A stretch of 64,000 bases of DNA, from NCBI RefSeq assembly GCF_002845275.2, contig NZ_CP088149.1, forward strand, positions 4,398,501 to 4,462,500. Direction: 5' to 3'. Shown here piece after piece: positions 18,680-28,117 of the stretch. Position 1 is the stretch's first letter, and each line of letters begins with the position of its first letter. The notes beneath the pieces were generated by a model. That model was not told the DNA's origin and did no database searches. It saw only the letters and a list, made by a program, of their open reading frames with translations. Source of the stretch: Pseudomonas sp. S06B 330 (GTDB lineage: Bacteria; Pseudomonadota; Gammaproteobacteria; Pseudomonadales; Pseudomonadaceae). The position numbers and the translations under genes were made by a program.

Positions 18680-20731
18680 ATGTCCGCAGACGCCAACGCT
18701 CCCCGCGCCCCGATTGCCCGCAAGGCTGAAGGCGCCGATCCCTATGCCTGGCTTCAGGAACGCGACACGCCCGAAGTGATTGATTACCTGAATGCCGAGA
18801 ACGCCTATCAGCAAGCACAACTGGCCGACCAGGCCGAGCTGCGCGAGCAACTGTTCGAAGAGATCAAAGGGCGGATCCTGGAAACCGATCTGTCGCTGCC
18901 TTCGCCCTGGGGCCCGTACCTGTACTACAGCCGCACCACCGCTGGCGAAGAGTACCCACGCCATTACCGTTGCCCGCGTCCGGCGGATGACTCGAACACC
19001 GTCGACGAAAGCCAGGAAGAGCTGCTGCTGGACCCCAACCAGCTGGCCAACGGCGGCTTTCTCTCGCTCGGTGCCTTCAACGTCAGCCCCGACCATCAGC
19101 GCCTGGCGTACAGCCTCGATACCAGCGGCGATGAAATCTACACCCTGTACGTCAAAGAACTGACCAGCGGCGCGATCGAACAACTGCCGTTCGAAGATTG
19201 CGACGGCAGCATGACCTGGGCCAATGACAGCCAGACCCTGTTCTTCGCTGAACTGGACGACACTCACCGGCCGCACAAGCTGCTGCGCCATCGCCTTGGT
19301 CGTGAAGGTTGCCAGCACGTGTTCGAAGAAAGCGACGGACGCTTCTTCCTGCATTGCTACCGGGCCAGCTCCGAGCGCCAACTGATCCTGCTGCTCAACA
19401 GCAAGACCACCAGCGAAGCCTGGGTGCTCGACGCCGAGCAGCCTGACGGTGATTTCACCTGTCTGGCGCCCCGCGCTGAAGGCCACGAATACTTCCCCGA
19501 CCACGGTCAGCTCGACGGCCAATGGCGCTGGTTCATCCGCAGCAACCAGGACGGCATCAACTTCGCCCTGTACCAGGCCGAGGCTGAGCACGTACCGACC
19601 CGCGCCCAGTGGCAACTGCTGGTGCCCCATCGCGACGACGTCATGCTCGAAGGCCTGAGCCTGAATGCCAGCGCCTTGAGCCTGAGCCTGCGTGAAGGCG
19701 GCCTGCCGATCATCGAAGTCCACCCTCACGGGCTTGCGCCCTATCGCGTCGAGTTGCCCGATGCGGCCTACAGCCTGTACGTGCAAGACAGCCTGGAGTT
19801 TGCCAGCACTCGCATCCGCCTGCGCTACCAGGCCCTGAATCGCCCGGCTCAGGTGCGCCAGCTGGAACTGGCCGATGGCAGCCAACAGGTGCTCAAGGAA
19901 ACCCCGGTGCTCGGCCCCTTCGACCCCGACGCCTACGTCAGCCAGCGCCTGTGGGCCACTGCCAGTGACGGCACGCAAATACCGATCAGCCTGGTGCAAC
20001 GCCGCAGCGACCTGGGCAAGCCGGTGCCACTGTACCTGTATGGCTACGGTGCCTATGGCGAAAGCCTCGACCCGTGGTTCTCGCATGCCCGCCTGAGCCT
20101 GCTCGATCGTGGCGTGGCCTTCGCCATTGCGCATGTGCGTGGTGGCGGTGAGCTGGGTGAAGCCTGGTACCGGGCAGGCAAACAGGAACACAAACACAAT
20201 ACCTTCAGCGATTTCATTGCCTGCGCCGAGCACCTGATCGCTCAAGGTGTCACCGGTGCTGATCAGCTGGCTATCAGTGGCGGCAGCGCGGGCGGCCTGC
20301 TCATCGGCGCGGTGCTCAACCAGCGCCCGGAGCTGTTCAAAGCGGCGATTGCCGAGGTGCCGTTCGTCGATGTGCTCAACACCATGCTCGATCCGGAGCT
20401 GCCGTTGACCATCACCGAGTATGACGAATGGGGCAATCCGCAAGAGCCTGAGGTGTATGAGCGGATCAAGGCCTACGCGCCCTACGAGAACGTCAAGGCC
20501 CAGGCCTACCCGGCCTTGCTGGTGGTCGCCGGTTACAACGACAGCCGCGTGCAGTATTGGGAAGCGGCCAAGTGGGTGGCCAAGCTGCGGGTGACCAAGA
20601 CTGACGACAACCTGTTACTGCTCAAGACCGAAATGGATGCCGGCCACGGCGGCATGAGCGGGCGCTATCAAGGGCTGCGCGATGTGGCGCTGGAATATGC
20701 CTTTGTATTTAACGTGCTGGGCGTGGTGTAA
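18680..20731 (+). CDS. ptrB: Oligopeptidase B, S9 family
   Basis: A prolyl-oligopeptidase-family serine peptidase of 683 residues, the usual size. It cleaves small peptides after basic residues in the cytoplasm. The N-terminal half is the beta-propeller (LSLGAFNVSPDHQRLAYSLD). The C-terminal alpha/beta hydrolase domain has the nucleophile in ISGGSAGGLLIG, PLYLYGYGAYGES upstream of it, and the Asp and His in YNDSRVQYW and DAGHGGMSGRYQ. The ATG at 18680 is preferred; an upstream in-frame start would add 17 unlikely residues. Confidence 0.92.
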   Translation: MSADANAPRAPIARKAEGADPYAWLQERDTPEVIDYLNAENAYQQAQLADQAELREQLFEEIKGRILETDLSLPSPWGPYLYYSRTTAGEEYPRHYRCPRPADDSNTVDESQEELLLDPNQLANGGFLSLGAFNVSPDHQRLAYSLDTSGDEIYTLYVKELTSGAIEQLPFEDCDGSMTWANDSQTLFFAELDDTHRPHKLLRHRLGREGCQHVFEESDGRFFLHCYRASSERQLILLLNSKTTSEAWVLDAEQPDGDFTCLAPRAEGHEYFPDHGQLDGQWRWFIRSNQDGINFALYQAEAEHVPTRAQWQLLVPHRDDVMLEGLSLNASALSLSLREGGLPIIEVHPHGLAPYRVELPDAAYSLYVQDSLEFASTRIRLRYQALNRPAQVRQLELADGSQQVLKETPVLGPFDPDAYVSQRLWATASDGTQIPISLVQRRSDLGKPVPLYLYGYGAYGESLDPWFSHARLSLLDRGVAFAIAHVRGGGELGEAWYRAGKQEHKHNTFSDFIACAEHLIAQGVTGADQLAISGGSAGGLLIGAVLNQRPELFKAAIAEVPFVDVLNTMLDPELPLTITEYDEWGNPQEPEVYERIKAYAPYENVKAQAYPALLVVAGYNDSRVQYWEAAKWVAKLRVTKTDDNLLLLKTEMDAGHGGMSGRYQGLRDVALEYAFVFNVLGVV

Positions 20732-20780
20732 ATCGGATTTTTTGTTGTCTGATCGCGAACACAGGACTATGAAGCCTTTT

Positions 20781-20806
20781 GTGGGAGCGTATCAATCCGC
20801 TCCCAC
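20781..20806. repeat. REP-like palindrome
   Basis: GTGGGAGCG at 20781-20789 pairs with CGCTCCCAC at 20798-20806. It is the same theme as the palindrome at 6440-6465, so both belong to one dispersed repeat family. It lies between the oligopeptidase stop and the next gene and may end transcription. Confidence 0.6.
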
Positions 20807-20848
20807 GATTAAAGGCTGGGACCTCAATTCAACAAGAAACGACCGTAA

Positions 20849-21319
20849 ATGCCTGAACCGACTCATCTGAACAACGAAATCCGCGACATGCTCATGGACT
20901 GCGGGCTGTTCGACCAACTGCAGCCCGGCGACTTCCAGCATGCCGCCGGCTACTTCAGCATTGCCACCTTGAGCACTGGCGAAGAAATCTTCGCGGAAGG
21001 CGATGCGGGCACCTTCATGTGCATCATCCACCACGGTGTGGTCTCGGTGCGCAAAACCGACAGCGAACAGCGCCAGGTGGAAATCGCCACCCTACGCAAA
21101 GGCCGTGCCTTTGGCGAAATGGCCGTGCTCGATGGCGAGCGTCGCTCGGCCAGCTGCGTGGCCGCCAGCGACTGCCAACTGCTGAGCCTGGGCAAGGATT
21201 CACTGGAAAAGATGATCAACGACGCCCCAAAGGTCGCCGCCAAGATCATCCGCGCCCTGGCCGTGGCGCTGTCACGACGTTTGCGCATGCAAGACGGTCA
21301 GCGCCTGGCCCAGGTCTAG
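20849..21319 (+). CDS. Cyclic nucleotide-binding domain protein
   Basis: A 156-residue protein made almost entirely of one cNMP-binding beta-barrel. The phosphate-binding cassette reads GRAFGEMAVLDGERRSASCVA, with the conserved Gly-Glu and Arg. There is no DNA-binding helix-turn-helix after the C-terminal helix, so it is not a Crp-type regulator. It probably acts as a small sensor or adaptor that binds a cyclic nucleotide. Its last four bases overlap the stop of the convergent small gene. Confidence 0.85.
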   Translation: MPEPTHLNNEIRDMLMDCGLFDQLQPGDFQHAAGYFSIATLSTGEEIFAEGDAGTFMCIIHHGVVSVRKTDSEQRQVEIATLRKGRAFGEMAVLDGERRSASCVAASDCQLLSLGKDSLEKMINDAPKVAAKIIRALAVALSRRLRMQDGQRLAQV

Positions 21320-21594
21320 TCCGCTTTCATCCCGCCCTTGCCCTCCTCGGGTGTGAGCCCCGGCAAGGGTTGGTCCCTGGGCGGCATGGGCACCGGCATG
21401 GACGGCAGCAGCGGCGAGCCCGGTCGCGCATCACCGGCCCGCGGTGGGGTACTGGGGGTGATTTGTGGGTAAGGCGTTGGCGTCGCCGTACCCGGTGCGC
21501 CCGGCACCGGTGCTATCGGCCGCGGTTGCAGGTCGGCGGCCTGAGTGGTTTGCACACTGGCAAGGATCAGCAAGGCAATAGTCAGGCAGCGCAT
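21316..21594 (-). CDS. Small secreted Pro-rich protein
   Basis: A 92-residue protein with a clear signal peptide (MRCLTIALLILASVQTTQAA) and a mature part dominated by Pro, Gly and Thr (PRPIAPVPGAPGTATPTPYP). It is disordered and carries no domain I recognise. AAGGAG seven bases upstream fixes the ATG at 21594. Probably periplasmic. Confidence 0.65.
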   Translation of the reverse strand: MRCLTIALLILASVQTTQAADLQPRPIAPVPGAPGTATPTPYPQITPSTPPRAGDARPGSPLLPSMPVPMPPRDQPLPGLTPEEGKGGMKAD

Positions 21595-21720
21595 GAGCAA
21601 ACTCCTTGAAACACCTTCTCACAGGCTACTCCCAAGCGTAGCGGTTTGCCTGTCCGAATGGCCCGTCATCAGGCTAAACTTCAAGGCATAACCGTAACAA
21701 GCCCGAGAAAAGGTAATCCC

Positions 21721-22092
21721 ATGAGTTCGCCATCCTCCGCCTCCGCCACCGCACGGCTTGACCGTATCCTCGCCGACGCCAAGCGCGACAAGGAGATGGG
21801 CTACCGCGACAAAGCCCTGCGTATGTACCCGCACGTCTGCGGCCGTTGCGCCCGCGAGTTCGCCGGCAAGCGCCTGAGTGAGCTGACCGTGCACCACCGT
21901 GACCACAACCACGACAACAACCCCCAGGACGGTTCCAACTGGGAGCTGCTGTGCCTGTATTGCCACGACAACGAGCACGCCCGCTACACCGACCAGCAGT
22001 ACTTCAGCGAAGGCTCCACCAGCAGCCCGACCATCGCCAAGGCCACCCACAACCCGTTCGCCGGGCTGGCCGGTCTGCTGAAAAAAGACTAA
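21721..22092 (+). CDS. YajD-like HNH nuclease family protein
   Basis: A 123-residue protein with a single HNH/Zn-ribbon core: CGRCAREF, then LTVHHRDHNHDNNP, then LLCLYCHDNEH. The CxxC pairs and the HH-N-H residues are all in place. The family is widespread and usually annotated as a YajD HNH nuclease; its biological role is unclear. The start at 21721 is chosen because the sequence before it is not family-like. The gene is followed closely by an RNA methyltransferase. Confidence 0.88.
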   Translation: MSSPSSASATARLDRILADAKRDKEMGYRDKALRMYPHVCGRCAREFAGKRLSELTVHHRDHNHDNNPQDGSNWELLCLYCHDNEHARYTDQQYFSEGSTSSPTIAKATHNPFAGLAGLLKKD

Positions 22093-22164
22093 GCCAAATC
22101 CCCTGCCCCACAGCCGCCGGCAAGCCCGTATAATCGCGTTCTTTTTTGCGAAGGGCCCCGGCAC

Positions 22165-22635
22165 GTGGCGAACAAACGGTACAGCTGCATTGGTCTGTTC
22201 AACCCCAAGTCAGCGGAGAACGTCGGTTCAGTGATGCGCGCAGCGGGTTGCTACGGCGTCAACTCGGTGTTCTACACCGGCAAGCGCTATGAGCGCGCCC
22301 GTGACTTCGTCACCGACACCAAGCGGGTGCATTACGACATTCCGCTGATCGGCATCGATGACCTGCAGAAGATCATCCCCCTGGGCTGCACGCCCGTAGC
22401 GGTTGAACTGATCGACGGTGCCCGGCCATTGCCCGAGTACACTCACCCTGACCGTGCCATCTACATCTTCGGCCCGGAAGACGGCTCTCTGGACCCAAGC
22501 GTGCGGGCCTGGTGCGAAGAGACCATCTACATCCCGACCAACGGTTGCATGAACCTCGCCGCCACGGTCAACGTGGTGCTCTACGACCGCTTGGCCAAGG
22601 GTTTGAACACCCGCTCCGGGCCGAAATTCAAGTAA
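22165..22635 (+). CDS. SpoU/TrmH-type RNA methyltransferase
   Basis: A 156-residue SPOUT methyltransferase. Motif 1 is NPKSAENVGSVMRAAGCYG, motif 2 is YIFGPEDGSLDP and motif 3 is IPTNGCMNLAATVNVVLYD. This single-domain form would 2'-O-methylate a ribose in tRNA or rRNA using SAM; the target is not certain. The start is a GTG at 22165 (GTGGCGAACAAACGG). Confidence 0.88.
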   Translation: MANKRYSCIGLFNPKSAENVGSVMRAAGCYGVNSVFYTGKRYERARDFVTDTKRVHYDIPLIGIDDLQKIIPLGCTPVAVELIDGARPLPEYTHPDRAIYIFGPEDGSLDPSVRAWCEETIYIPTNGCMNLAATVNVVLYDRLAKGLNTRSGPKFK

Positions 22636-22701
22636 TCCGAAGGAACAGTCCCGCGCCTGCGGTGGTCTGCTGGATATCATCGCCCCCACTGGAGAATGAC
22701 C

Positions 22702-23061
22702 ATGTCCGCAAACAAGACGTTAATCCCTGCCCTGCAAGACAAGCCCGAGCACAACGTACAAGGCTGGGAACGCGCCACGTCCGTGGCCGGTGGGGTGATT
22801 ATGGTCAGCAAGGGCATGCGCCGTGGCGGGCTGTTCGGGCTGATTCAAGTGGCCATCGGCGGTGTCGCCCTGGCGCGTGGCATCACCGGCCACAGTTCAC
22901 TGAAAAGCCTGCTGGAGCGTGGCCGCAGTGACCTCGACCAGTTGCGCTCGACCCTAGAGCGCAACGGCGCAGAGCTGCAAGCACTCAGGGCCAGTGCCGA
23001 CGCCGCCACCCGCAGCGCCACAGTCACTGGCAACGACTCACTGAAGAACCCGACCCCTTAA
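22702..23061 (+). CDS. YgaP-type (DUF2892) membrane protein
   Basis: A 119-residue protein with an N-terminal DUF2892-like hydrophobic hairpin (NVQGWERATSVAGGVIMVS and GGLFGLIQVAIGGVALARG) and a charged C-terminal helix (LLERGRSDLDQLRSTLERN). GGAG at 22691-22694 sits seven bases before the ATG at 22702, which beats an ATG two codons earlier. Function unknown. It overlaps the convergent gene by four bases. Confidence 0.7.
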   Translation: MSANKTLIPALQDKPEHNVQGWERATSVAGGVIMVSKGMRRGGLFGLIQVAIGGVALARGITGHSSLKSLLERGRSDLDQLRSTLERNGAELQALRASADAATRSATVTGNDSLKNPTP

Positions 23062-24278
23062 CGCAGCAATGTGCTCGCCAGCACCTCGGATTCACGGCCC
23101 AGCACCCGTTCGCTGAGTTGAATGAACTCGGCGGTGCTGACGCCATTCAGGCGCATGAGTGCGCGGCTGACGTCATCGAGTGAACGCTGATTGTGGGTGT
23201 GCAGGCGGATCTCCCGATCCAAGGCCTGCAACAGCAGCACACCACGTGCGATCACTGCATTGTCAACCTGCTCGCCGCGCAGACTGGTGACCTTGGCGCT
23301 GCGTTGTTCAAGCCCGGTCTGCAAGGCCTGATAACGCTCTTCGGTAATACCGCCCGCGCGGCGCAGCAACTCGATGGCGTAATATTCATTGATGCTTTCA
23401 CCAATCCAGTCACTGGCCTCACGGTCATTGACCTGGGCAAAGACCTGCACCAGCTCACGCAGCAACGGACTTGAGCCGTTTTCACTGACCAACGGCCGGC
23501 TACTGTGCAGGTAGATTGAGTTGTGCCCAGCGCGAGTGCCGCGCCAGAGCTGCTCTCGTGCACCGACCAGAAGTAGCTTTGCCGGATTGCGCGGGAACAC
23601 CGCCTGCAGCTGCGGCCAGACGAAGGTCAGCAAAGTCAGGTTATCCATGCGGCGCATGCCCTGGCCCAGGGGCGCGGCGACACTGACTTCGGTCTCGCCA
23701 AGGCGCGCACGCCGGGTGCCGATGGTGCCGGCAATCATCCAGCCGGTGGGGCGGTCGAACAAACGCGAGACGTTGTCGATGCGAAAGCGCTGCTTGCCAA
23801 TTCGCGGCCAGGGCGTTTCGACACTTTTCCAGCCTTTAGGCAGCTCGAAACTCAGGCGCGCTACCAGCTCAGTGCCATCTTGCTGATCAAGGCGCGCCGG
23901 CGGGACCAGGTCGTCACCGCGAAACAGCGCCCAATCAGGGGTCACGCGTGATTCATAGCTGCCATTGCTCAGGCGATGGGCCAGGCGTACGCGGTACGTC
24001 AGTTGGCTCTTGCCGGGAGCCGGCTGCCAGCGCCCGCGCAAGCCATCGCCTTGCATCTGCCAGTGGCCGTCAGCCTTGAAGTCGCTGTAGGCGCCTTCCT
24101 TGCCCAAGTCAAAATCCAGGCTGCGCACCGCAGCTCCTTCGGCCAGGGTCAGTTGCACCTCGGCTTGCTCGCTGTGCGGCAAGAAGTGGACGTGATAATC
24201 CAGATTGACCTTCTTCGCCCAGGCCGGCGAACTGGCTAACAGGCCCAGGGCCAACAGCCAATGGCAACGCACACGCAT
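23058..24278 (-). CDS. Secreted M1-like protein with degenerate zinc site
   Basis: A 406-residue protein with a signal peptide (MRVRCHWLLALGLLASSPAWA). The N-terminal half is beta-rich, and the second half resembles the gluzincin helical domain. Near 289-300, DWIGESINEYYA looks like the WxxEGxxxYY segment of M1/M61 peptidases. Where HExxH should stand (about 274-278) I read RELVQ, so the His ligands are missing. It is probably an inactive peptidase-like binding protein in the periplasm. It follows the YcgN-type gene by 49 bases. Confidence 0.6.
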   Translation of the reverse strand: MRVRCHWLLALGLLASSPAWAKKVNLDYHVHFLPHSEQAEVQLTLAEGAAVRSLDFDLGKEGAYSDFKADGHWQMQGDGLRGRWQPAPGKSQLTYRVRLAHRLSNGSYESRVTPDWALFRGDDLVPPARLDQQDGTELVARLSFELPKGWKSVETPWPRIGKQRFRIDNVSRLFDRPTGWMIAGTIGTRRARLGETEVSVAAPLGQGMRRMDNLTLLTFVWPQLQAVFPRNPAKLLLVGAREQLWRGTRAGHNSIYLHSSRPLVSENGSSPLLRELVQVFAQVNDREASDWIGESINEYYAIELLRRAGGITEERYQALQTGLEQRSAKVTSLRGEQVDNAVIARGVLLLQALDREIRLHTHNQRSLDDVSRALMRLNGVSTAEFIQLSERVLGRESEVLASTLLR

Positions 24279-24327
24279 GCAGAAACTCCTTGTTCCTTTA
24301 ACGCGATACCCGGCAAGCCTGGACGGC

Positions 24328-24777
24328 TCAGCCAGCGCGGAAAATCAGATAATCTTCCCAGTCGTCTTCGTCCACGCTGTTTTCGCTCAACATGCGCCCG
24401 GACTGGGAAATACGCTGTTTATGCACCTGCTCGCGGTCACCACAGACCAGATGGTGCCAGCTGGGCAGATCCTTGCCCTCGCTGACCAGACGGTAACCGC
24501 AGGTGGTCGGCAACCATTTGAACTGGTCAGCCTTGCCCGGCGTCAGTTGAATGCAATCGGGCACCCACTTGAGCCGGTTCGGGTAGTCGCTGCACTGACA
24601 GGTGTTCAAATCCAGCAGCTTGCAAGCGATACGTGTGTAATAGACGCTGTTGTCGTCTTCGTCTTCAAGCTTTTGCAGGCAGCACAGGCCACAGCCGTCA
24701 CACAGCGACTCCCATTCCTGGTGGTCGAGCTGTTCGAGGGTTTTACGCTTCCAGAAAGCGTCGGCACTGGCAATCAT
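24328..24777 (-). CDS. YcgN-family cysteine-cluster protein
   Basis: A 149-residue UPF0260/YcgN protein. The Cys cluster [16 protein letters not shown], then [16 protein letters not shown], then PDCIQLTP suggests a metal or Fe-S site. The role is unknown. In Pseudomonas it is usually found near rnd and ycgL; here a divergent nitroreductase gene lies between them. The sequence ends [16 protein letters not shown], typical of the family. Confidence 0.88.
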   Translation of the reverse strand: MIASADAFWKRKTLEQLDHQEWESLCDGCGLCCLQKLEDEDDNSVYYTRIACKLLDLNTCQCSDYPNRLKWVPDCIQLTPGKADQFKWLPTTCGYRLVSEGKDLPSWHHLVCGDREQVHKQRISQSGRMLSENSVDEDDWEDYLIFRAG

Positions 24778-24923
24778 GTAACGGGTGTCCTGTTCAAAAG
24801 AGGTGCCGCAGGGCGGCGGCGCCAGTCTAGGGCGAGTCTTGGACCAATACCAGACCGCTTGTCAGTGTCAGTACGACACAGTAGCTTTACCGGCGGTCCC
24901 TCTTCACCTTTCAGGAACTCACC

Positions 24924-25517
24924 ATGAGTGCAAATCTTCGCGTTGCCGAACATGCCATTGACGAACAATTCATCAAGCGCTGGTCGCCACGCGCCTTCAC
25001 TAATGAGCCGATCAGCGAAGCCACCTTGCTGAGCTTCCTTGAAGCCGCACGCTGGGCCCCTTCGGCTTACAACTCGCAGCCATGGCGCTTTCTTTATGCC
25101 CGCCGCGACACGCCGAACTGGCAGCGCTATCTGGGCCTGCTCAATGAATTCAACCGCAGCTGGGCGCAACATGCCGCCGCGCTGGTAATCGTCATCTCCA
25201 AGACCACCTTCGCCGCGCCCGGCAGCAGCGAAGAGAAACCTGCCTTGTGGCACACCTTCGACACCGGTTCTGCCTGGGGGCACCTGGCCCTGCAAGCGAG
25301 CCTCAGCGGTTGGCACACCCATGGCATGGCCGGTTTCGACCAGGAACTGACCCGCAAAGAGCTGAAGATTCCTGAAGGCTACGCACTGCATGCGGTAGTG
25401 GCGATTGGCAAGCTGGGCGACAAGGCCAGCCTGGCTCAAGCGCTGCAGGCCCGTGAAGAACCTAGCCCGCGCCGTTCGCTGAGCGAATTGGCGGCTGAGG
25501 GTGATTTCACGCTGTAG
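24924..25517 (+). CDS. Nitroreductase-family protein
   Basis: A 197-residue FMN-dependent nitroreductase-fold protein. Seen are the N-terminal substrate/FMN motif RWSPRAFTNEPISEATLLSF, EAARWAPSAYNSQPWRFLYA, and GSAWGHLALQASLSGWHTHG in the C-terminal half. It probably reduces quinones, nitro compounds or an unidentified metabolite with NAD(P)H. ATG 24924 follows a purine-rich TTCAGGAACTCACC. Confidence 0.87.
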   Translation: MSANLRVAEHAIDEQFIKRWSPRAFTNEPISEATLLSFLEAARWAPSAYNSQPWRFLYARRDTPNWQRYLGLLNEFNRSWAQHAAALVIVISKTTFAAPGSSEEKPALWHTFDTGSAWGHLALQASLSGWHTHGMAGFDQELTRKELKIPEGYALHAVVAIGKLGDKASLAQALQAREEPSPRRSLSELAAEGDFTL

Positions 25518-25642
25518 CCGCTGCCGAGGCACGAGGCTGTGATCGACTGCGAAGCAGTCGCCCCCCCAGACGCCTCATTGGGCCTGGGGGGCTGGTTTTA
25601 CGGCCGTTTCACGACCGATCGCAGCCTGGCGGCAGCGGCTAC
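25514..25642. repeat. Nested palindromic repeat with terminator
   Basis: A 129-base element made of nested hairpins. The outer arms GTAGCCGCTGCCG (25514-25526) and its exact complement (25630-25642) enclose CGACTGC-GAA-GCAGTCG (25544-25560) and a terminator-like CCCCCCAG / CTGGGGGG stem followed by TTTT. A half copy of the inner unit occurs near 2320-2353. It separates the nitroreductase from the convergent dehydrogenase. Confidence 0.7.
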
Positions 25643-25647
25643 CCGAT

Positions 25648-26580
25648 TCAATAGCCGCGCTGGAAATCCACTTCCCCGCGCAACGCTTCACCCACCTGAT
25701 ACGCCCGCAGATTCTCGACAAACAAGCGCACCATCGCCGCAGGCGAAGTCGGTGCCGAACTATGCCCGGTCAACAGCAAACCCCAGGCGGTCCAGAACGG
25801 ATGACGGGCCGGCAGCGGCTCCTGGCGGCAGACATCGATCACCGCCCCTGCCAGATGCCCGAGCTTCAACGCCTCAACCAGATCACCATCAACCACCGCC
25901 ACGCCACGCCCGGCATTGATGAACAGCGCATCGGGATTGAACCGGGCAAACAGCGCAGCATCGTACAGATCGTGGGTAGCCGGGGTATCCGGGAGCAAAT
26001 TGACCACGTAATCGACATCGCCGACCAGACGCCCCAGTTCACTCATGGCCGCCACTTCGATGAAGGGGGCCTGTTCACGGGCCTGACTGGCGATACCGTA
26101 GAGTTTGACGCCAAACGGCAGGAGGAACTCAGCAACCCGCTGACCAATATCACCTGTGCCGACGATCAACACCCGGCGCCCTTCCAGGCTGCGCCCGGGG
26201 CGGTCATCCCACTTGCGCTCAACCTGGCTGACCAGGCGCGCCATCACTTCCCGTTCGTGCCCCAGCAGGTAGGTCAGGACGTATTCGGCCATCACCTGGC
26301 CGAAGATGCCAACCGCACGGGTCAGGCGATAGTCACGCTGCAGGCCGTCTGCCAGCAGTGGCGTGATACCCGCCCAGGTCGATTGCAACCACTGCGGCTG
26401 GTGCCCCTGGCGCAATAAGGTTGCAAGCAGGTCAGGCTGACCTAGCCATACTGGACATTGAGCAGCTTGCTCGGCCAATACCGCCGAGTCGCCGCTAGTC
26501 AGGACTTCAAGCGCCGGTACAGCCTCGCGTAGCAGGCGAGCGTAGAGGGCATGATCCTGTTCCGCGATCAAAACACGCAT
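25648..26580 (-). CDS. D-2-hydroxyacid dehydrogenase, GhrA-like
   Basis: A 310-residue NAD(P)-dependent 2-hydroxyacid dehydrogenase close to the glyoxylate/hydroxypyruvate reductase A group. The Rossmann motif is RRVLIVGTGDIGQRVAEFLL. Catalytic segments are NLLPDTPATHDLYD (substrate region), INAGRGVAVVDGDLVEAL (Arg) and the His in LLTGHSSAPTS. The gene is 17 bases after ycgL on the same strand and probably cotranscribed with rnd-ycgL. Confidence 0.87.
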   Translation of the reverse strand: MRVLIAEQDHALYARLLREAVPALEVLTSGDSAVLAEQAAQCPVWLGQPDLLATLLRQGHQPQWLQSTWAGITPLLADGLQRDYRLTRAVGIFGQVMAEYVLTYLLGHEREVMARLVSQVERKWDDRPGRSLEGRRVLIVGTGDIGQRVAEFLLPFGVKLYGIASQAREQAPFIEVAAMSELGRLVGDVDYVVNLLPDTPATHDLYDAALFARFNPDALFINAGRGVAVVDGDLVEALKLGHLAGAVIDVCRQEPLPARHPFWTAWGLLLTGHSSAPTSPAAMVRLFVENLRAYQVGEALRGEVDFQRGY

Positions 26581-26597
26581 GTTCTTACAACCTTGAC

Positions 26598-26891
26598 TTA
26601 TACCGGGTCGTTGCGACGCAACAGCTCTTCGGGCAGGTGCTCGATGTACTCATCCTCGACCGGCGGCATCTGCAGGTGATACCCCTGCTGCTCGAGGTTT
26701 TCCAGGACCTTGGCGATGTCTTCGCGGGCCAACTGACGCTCCGGGGTGAGGACCAAGTCAAAAGCATGTACCGGCTTGCCGAAGAAAGGCAGCAGCGCCT
26801 CAGGAACGCGCTCCAGGCCGTCGGCCTTGAGTACGTAAAGGTACATTTCGTTCTTGCGTGGGCTCTTGTAGATCGAGCAGATGCGTTTCAT
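26598..26891 (-). CDS. YcgL-domain protein
   Basis: A 97-residue YcgL (UPF0745) protein. [20 protein letters not shown] and the later [19 protein letters not shown] are characteristic. The family has a small alpha/beta fold of unknown function and is almost always next to rnd. Its start overlaps the rnd stop by four bases, so the two are translationally coupled. Confidence 0.9.
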   Translation of the reverse strand: MKRICSIYKSPRKNEMYLYVLKADGLERVPEALLPFFGKPVHAFDLVLTPERQLAREDIAKVLENLEQQGYHLQMPPVEDEYIEHLPEELLRRNDPV

Positions 26892-28021
26892 TTCGGTTCT
26901 CCAGCGCTAGCCAGGCAGTCGAGCAGCGCCTGCCCCATCCGTTCACGGCGCCAGCCGCGCAACGCATCGGGTAGTTGATAAGGTCCGGACGGGTAGCCGC
27001 TCTTGAGCAGCAATTCGAGGATTTTCTTGCGCAACATCAGCTCCGGGGCGATGTTCAGGCGCTCGGCCTCGGCCTGGCCGATGGCACGCAACTGCTTGAG
27101 CAGCGCCGACGCCTCGATTGGCAATGGCTCGGGCACGGCCGGCGGCCATTGCGCCGCCGGCAGGCTGGCGGCCTGCTTGATCAGCTCAAGCAGGAACTCA
27201 CCGTCCTGACGGATGGTGCGCGGATGCATGTCTTCGATCTTAGCCAGCGCCGCAAGCGTCTGCGGCTGGGTCTTGGCTATCGGCCACAGGGCATTCTCGC
27301 GCAGGATGCGATTACGCGGCAGGTCACGGGCGCGCGCTTCACGCTCGCGCCAGGCGCACAGTTCACGCAGCACCGCCAACTGAGCCCGGGAAAGTTTCCA
27401 GGCCAGTTTGGCGTCGCGGTACAACTCGTAAGGGTCGATTTCACGGCGCAACTGGGCTACCAGTTCGGCACCATCTTCCAACACCCAGGCATTCTTATCA
27501 TCCGACAGTTGCGGGCGCAGGCGCTCGTAGAGCTCGGCCAGGTGCACCGCATCTTCGGCGGCATAGCTGACTTGAGTCTCCGACAACGGACGTTGCAGCC
27601 AGTCAGAGCGGGTCTCGCCCTTGGGCAGCTCGATGCCGAGCACTTCCTGGACCAGACGCGAATAGCCCATGGAGAAACCCAGGTTCAGGTAACCGGCGGC
27701 CAGCTGGGTATCGAACAGCGGCGCTGGCAGGCTGCCCGTCAGGCGCGAGAGCACTTCGAGGTCTTCGCTGCAGGCATGCAGCACCTTGATCACCTGGGTG
27801 TCTTCGAGCAGCTCGGCCAGCGGCTGCCAGTTGCTGACCCGCAAGGGATCGATGAGGTAGGCACGCGCCCCATCGCCAACCTGGATCAGCCCGGCAATCG
27901 GATAAAAGGTATCAACCCGCATGAACTCGGTGTCGACGGCCACGAAGGGCAGCTGGCGCCACTGCTGGCAGTGTTCGGCCAGGCTGCTGTCGTCGCAAAT
28001 CCAGTGTATTTCGATAGCCAC
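26888..28021 (-). CDS. rnd: Ribonuclease D
   Basis: RNase D, 377 residues, a 3'-5' exoribonuclease that trims tRNA precursors. The DEDD signature starts with [27 protein letters not shown] and [16 protein letters not shown] carry further acidic residues. HRDC-type helices follow in the C-terminal half. I chose the GTG at 28021 because GGGAGAGCCTT precedes it and the protein then opens [11 protein letters not shown] like its relatives. Confidence 0.93.
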   Translation of the reverse strand: MAIEIHWICDDSSLAEHCQQWRQLPFVAVDTEFMRVDTFYPIAGLIQVGDGARAYLIDPLRVSNWQPLAELLEDTQVIKVLHACSEDLEVLSRLTGSLPAPLFDTQLAAGYLNLGFSMGYSRLVQEVLGIELPKGETRSDWLQRPLSETQVSYAAEDAVHLAELYERLRPQLSDDKNAWVLEDGAELVAQLRREIDPYELYRDAKLAWKLSRAQLAVLRELCAWREREARARDLPRNRILRENALWPIAKTQPQTLAALAKIEDMHPRTIRQDGEFLLELIKQAASLPAAQWPPAVPEPLPIEASALLKQLRAIGQAEAERLNIAPELMLRKKILELLLKSGYPSGPYQLPDALRGWRRERMGQALLDCLASAGEPK

Positions 28022-28117
28022 AAGGCTCTCCCACAAACAATGGCGCGCAGTATATACGTCGCAGGGCATTGCCGGGAAACCGCTCGACCGCTATCCCTGC
28101 CTGGCCTGAGCGTTGTT

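Noticed and set aside
18611-20443. A 610-codon frame antisense to oligopeptidase B
   Set aside because: It lies fully opposite a clear S9 peptidase gene; high GC gives long antisense frames. It has no domain and no ribosome site.
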